Below are positions 34,643 to 35,850 of a DNA stretch of 35,850 nucleotides, piece after piece. The notes under the pieces were generated by a model. It was not told where the DNA came from. It saw only the letters and a list, made by a program, of their open reading frames with translations, and did no database searches. This DNA comes from Planctomycetota bacterium. Lineage in GTDB: Bacteria > Planctomycetota > B15-G4 > JADJEK01. How positions within the stretch are numbered: the first letter of the stretch is position 1; every line of letters starts with the position of its first letter. Position numbers and translations under genes: made by a program. Location of the stretch: the NCBI GenBank assembly GCA_016213895.1, contig JACQZJ010000004.1, forward strand, positions 1 through 35,850, given 5' to 3'.

Positions 34643-35667
34643 TCCGCCGGGCGGGCGGGCGCTTCATCCCCTGCGCCGCGCTCCTGCTCGTGCCGCTCGT
34701 CCTCGCCTCCGTGGCCGAGGGCACCGTCCCCATCGGTCTCGGCGACACGCTCTGCGTGCTTCTCGACGGCCTGGGGCTCGGCTCGGCCGAGGGCGTCCCG
34801 CGCGCCTTCCAGATCATCATCCTGGAGGCGCGTCTGCCGCGCGCCGTGCTCTTCCTGCTGGTGGGCGGAGCGCTCGCGGTCTCGGGCGTCACCTTGCAGT
34901 CGACCTTCCAGAACGCCATGGCCGCGCCGAGCATCCTCGGCATCAGCGGCGGCGCCGCGCTCGGCGCGGTGATCGCGATCTACAGCGGCCTCGCGGACCG
35001 CTCTGCGTTCTTCCTGCCGGCCGCGGCCTTCGCCGGCGCGCTCGCCGCCATGACGCTGGTGTACGTGCTCGCGCACCTCGGCGGCCGGCCGTCGCCGACC
35101 TCCCTCGTCCTCACCGGCATCGCGGTCGGCAGCCTCGCGCTTGCCGGCGTGACCTTGATCATGCTCTGGGCCCAGGAGTACCGCATGAAGGAGGTGCTCG
35201 TCTGGACCATGGGCGGGAAGGAGGAGATCTCCTGGGCCGAGGTCCTGCTCGCCTGCGGGCCGGTGCTCCTCGGCGCGGCGCTGCTCTGCCTGCACCACCG
35301 CTTCATCGACGCCCTCTCGCTCGGCGAGGAGCACGCTCTCTCCGTGGGCGTGCCGGTCGAGCGCGTGCGCTGCACGCTCATGCTGCTCTGCGCCCTGGCC
35401 TCGGGCGCGGCCGTGAGCGTGGCCGGGACCATCGGCTTCGTCGGCCTCATCGTGCCGCACGTGGTGCGGCTCCTCATCGGGCCGCGCGCGCGCGCCCTGC
35501 TGCCGGCCTCCTTCCTGGTGGGCGGCGGGTTCCTGGTGCTGTGCGACCTCATGGCGCGCACGCTTTCCTCTCCCCTGCGCGTCCTGCCGGTGGGCATCGT
35601 CACCTCCGTGGCCGGGGTGCCGTTCTTCCTCTGGCTCCTCTACCGCGCGCGGAGGCTCGAGGCGTGA
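34633..35667 (+). CDS. FecCD/BtuC-type ABC transporter permease
   Basis: A 344-residue membrane protein with about ten hydrophobic segments. Family signatures are EARLPRAVLFLLVGGALAVSG near the N-terminus, PSILGISGGAALGA, GGKEEISW in the middle, and GFVGLIVPHVVRLLIGP, the motif that contacts the ATPase, in the second half. It overlaps the binding-protein gene by ten bases and the ATPase gene by four (GTGA), so the importer is one operon. Imports cobalamin or iron chelates with the neighbouring ATPase. Start ATG 34633. Confidence 0.95.
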   Translation: MALIRRAGGRFIPCAALLLVPLVLASVAEGTVPIGLGDTLCVLLDGLGLGSAEGVPRAFQIIILEARLPRAVLFLLVGGALAVSGVTLQSTFQNAMAAPSILGISGGAALGAVIAIYSGLADRSAFFLPAAAFAGALAAMTLVYVLAHLGGRPSPTSLVLTGIAVGSLALAGVTLIMLWAQEYRMKEVLVWTMGGKEEISWAEVLLACGPVLLGAALLCLHHRFIDALSLGEEHALSVGVPVERVRCTLMLLCALASGAAVSVAGTIGFVGLIVPHVVRLLIGPRARALLPASFLVGGGFLVLCDLMARTLSSPLRVLPVGIVTSVAGVPFFLWLLYRARRLEA

Positions 35668-35850
35668 CGGCGCTCCTTGCCGCGAGCGGGGCGGGCTACG
35701 AAGTGGCCGGGCGGGCGCTGCTCTCCGGCATCGACCTCGCCTTCCCGCAGCGGAGCCTGAGCGCGATCATCGGGCCGAACGGGTCGGGGAAGACGACGCT
35801 GCTCAGGCTCCTCGCGGGCGTGCGCGCGCCCGCCCGCGGCCGCGTCCTCC
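35664..35850 (+). CDS. ABC transporter ATP-binding protein (FecE/BtuD type), partial
   Basis: The first 62 codons only; the gene runs off the right edge. It starts at GTG 35664, overlapping the permease stop. It contains Walker A GPNGSGKTT followed by LLRLLAGVRAP, typical of FecE/BtuD ATPases. The signature motif and Walker B lie outside the window. Confidence 0.9.
   Translation, partial: MTALLAASGAGYEVAGRALLSGIDLAFPQRSLSAIIGPNGSGKTTLLRLLAGVRAPARGRVL

Overview
The window is a very GC-rich (about 70%) stretch of bacterial chromosome. Three secreted proteins (4339-6162, 6381-7331, 30439-33453) end in the same kind of glycine-rich C-terminal domain. One of them also carries NxxGxxxF tandem repeats. 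Together with the many large secreted or lipoprotein genes of unknown function, this suggests an environmental Planctomycetota-like lineage. That assignment is an inference from protein style, not from a marker gene. No rRNA, tRNA, CRISPR array or insertion sequence was found.

Layout. 1-4.1 kb: the remnant of an amino-acid ABC binding protein, a small duplicated-module cysteine protein, and a histidine kinase/NtrC-type response regulator pair on the minus strand. 4.3-7.3 kb: two secreted proteins. 7.5-12.7 kb: a divergent pair, a 909-residue exported protein (minus) and an eight-CxxCH cytochrome with HEAT and TPR repeats (plus). 12.9-16.2 kb: a coupled pair on the minus strand, a secreted subtilisin followed by a beta-propeller protein. 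The protease's likely start codon is directly followed by a 14-base C tract that puts it out of frame. 16.5-17.2 kb: a mosaic of decayed fragments related to genes that are intact elsewhere in the window.

17.2-25.3 kb is the most system-like block. It starts with a sigma-54 activator that lacks a receiver domain, followed by a good -24/-12 promoter candidate. Next come the three subunits of a Tat-exported molybdenum hydroxylase (2Fe-2S, Mo-cofactor and FAD subunits, of the periplasmic aldehyde oxidoreductase PaoABC type). These are followed, with short gaps, by a 76-residue six-cysteine protein, a secreted protein of unknown function and an S41-like peptidase. The simplest reading is a regulated periplasmic oxidation operon with uncharacterised accessory proteins.

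25.3-28.6 kb: an orphan antisense gene fragment and two overlapping lipoprotein genes. 28.6-30.3 kb: a minus-strand thiol/sulfur module, an ArsR-rhodanese fusion overlapping a DsrE-family gene, a separate thioredoxin-like gene, and a perfect 8-bp inverted-repeat operator in front of the regulator. 30.4-33.5 kb: a large secreted zinc metallopeptidase. 33.8 kb to the end: a BtuFCD/FecBCD-type ABC importer for cobalamin or an iron chelate, whose ATPase gene runs off the right edge.

Two copies of a 61-bp element (52/61 identical) start exactly at the stop codons of the response regulator and of the multiheme cytochrome. Several junctions (1-300, 16.56-17.13 kb, 25.3-25.7 kb) hold gene fragments, so this stretch has been rearranged repeatedly.
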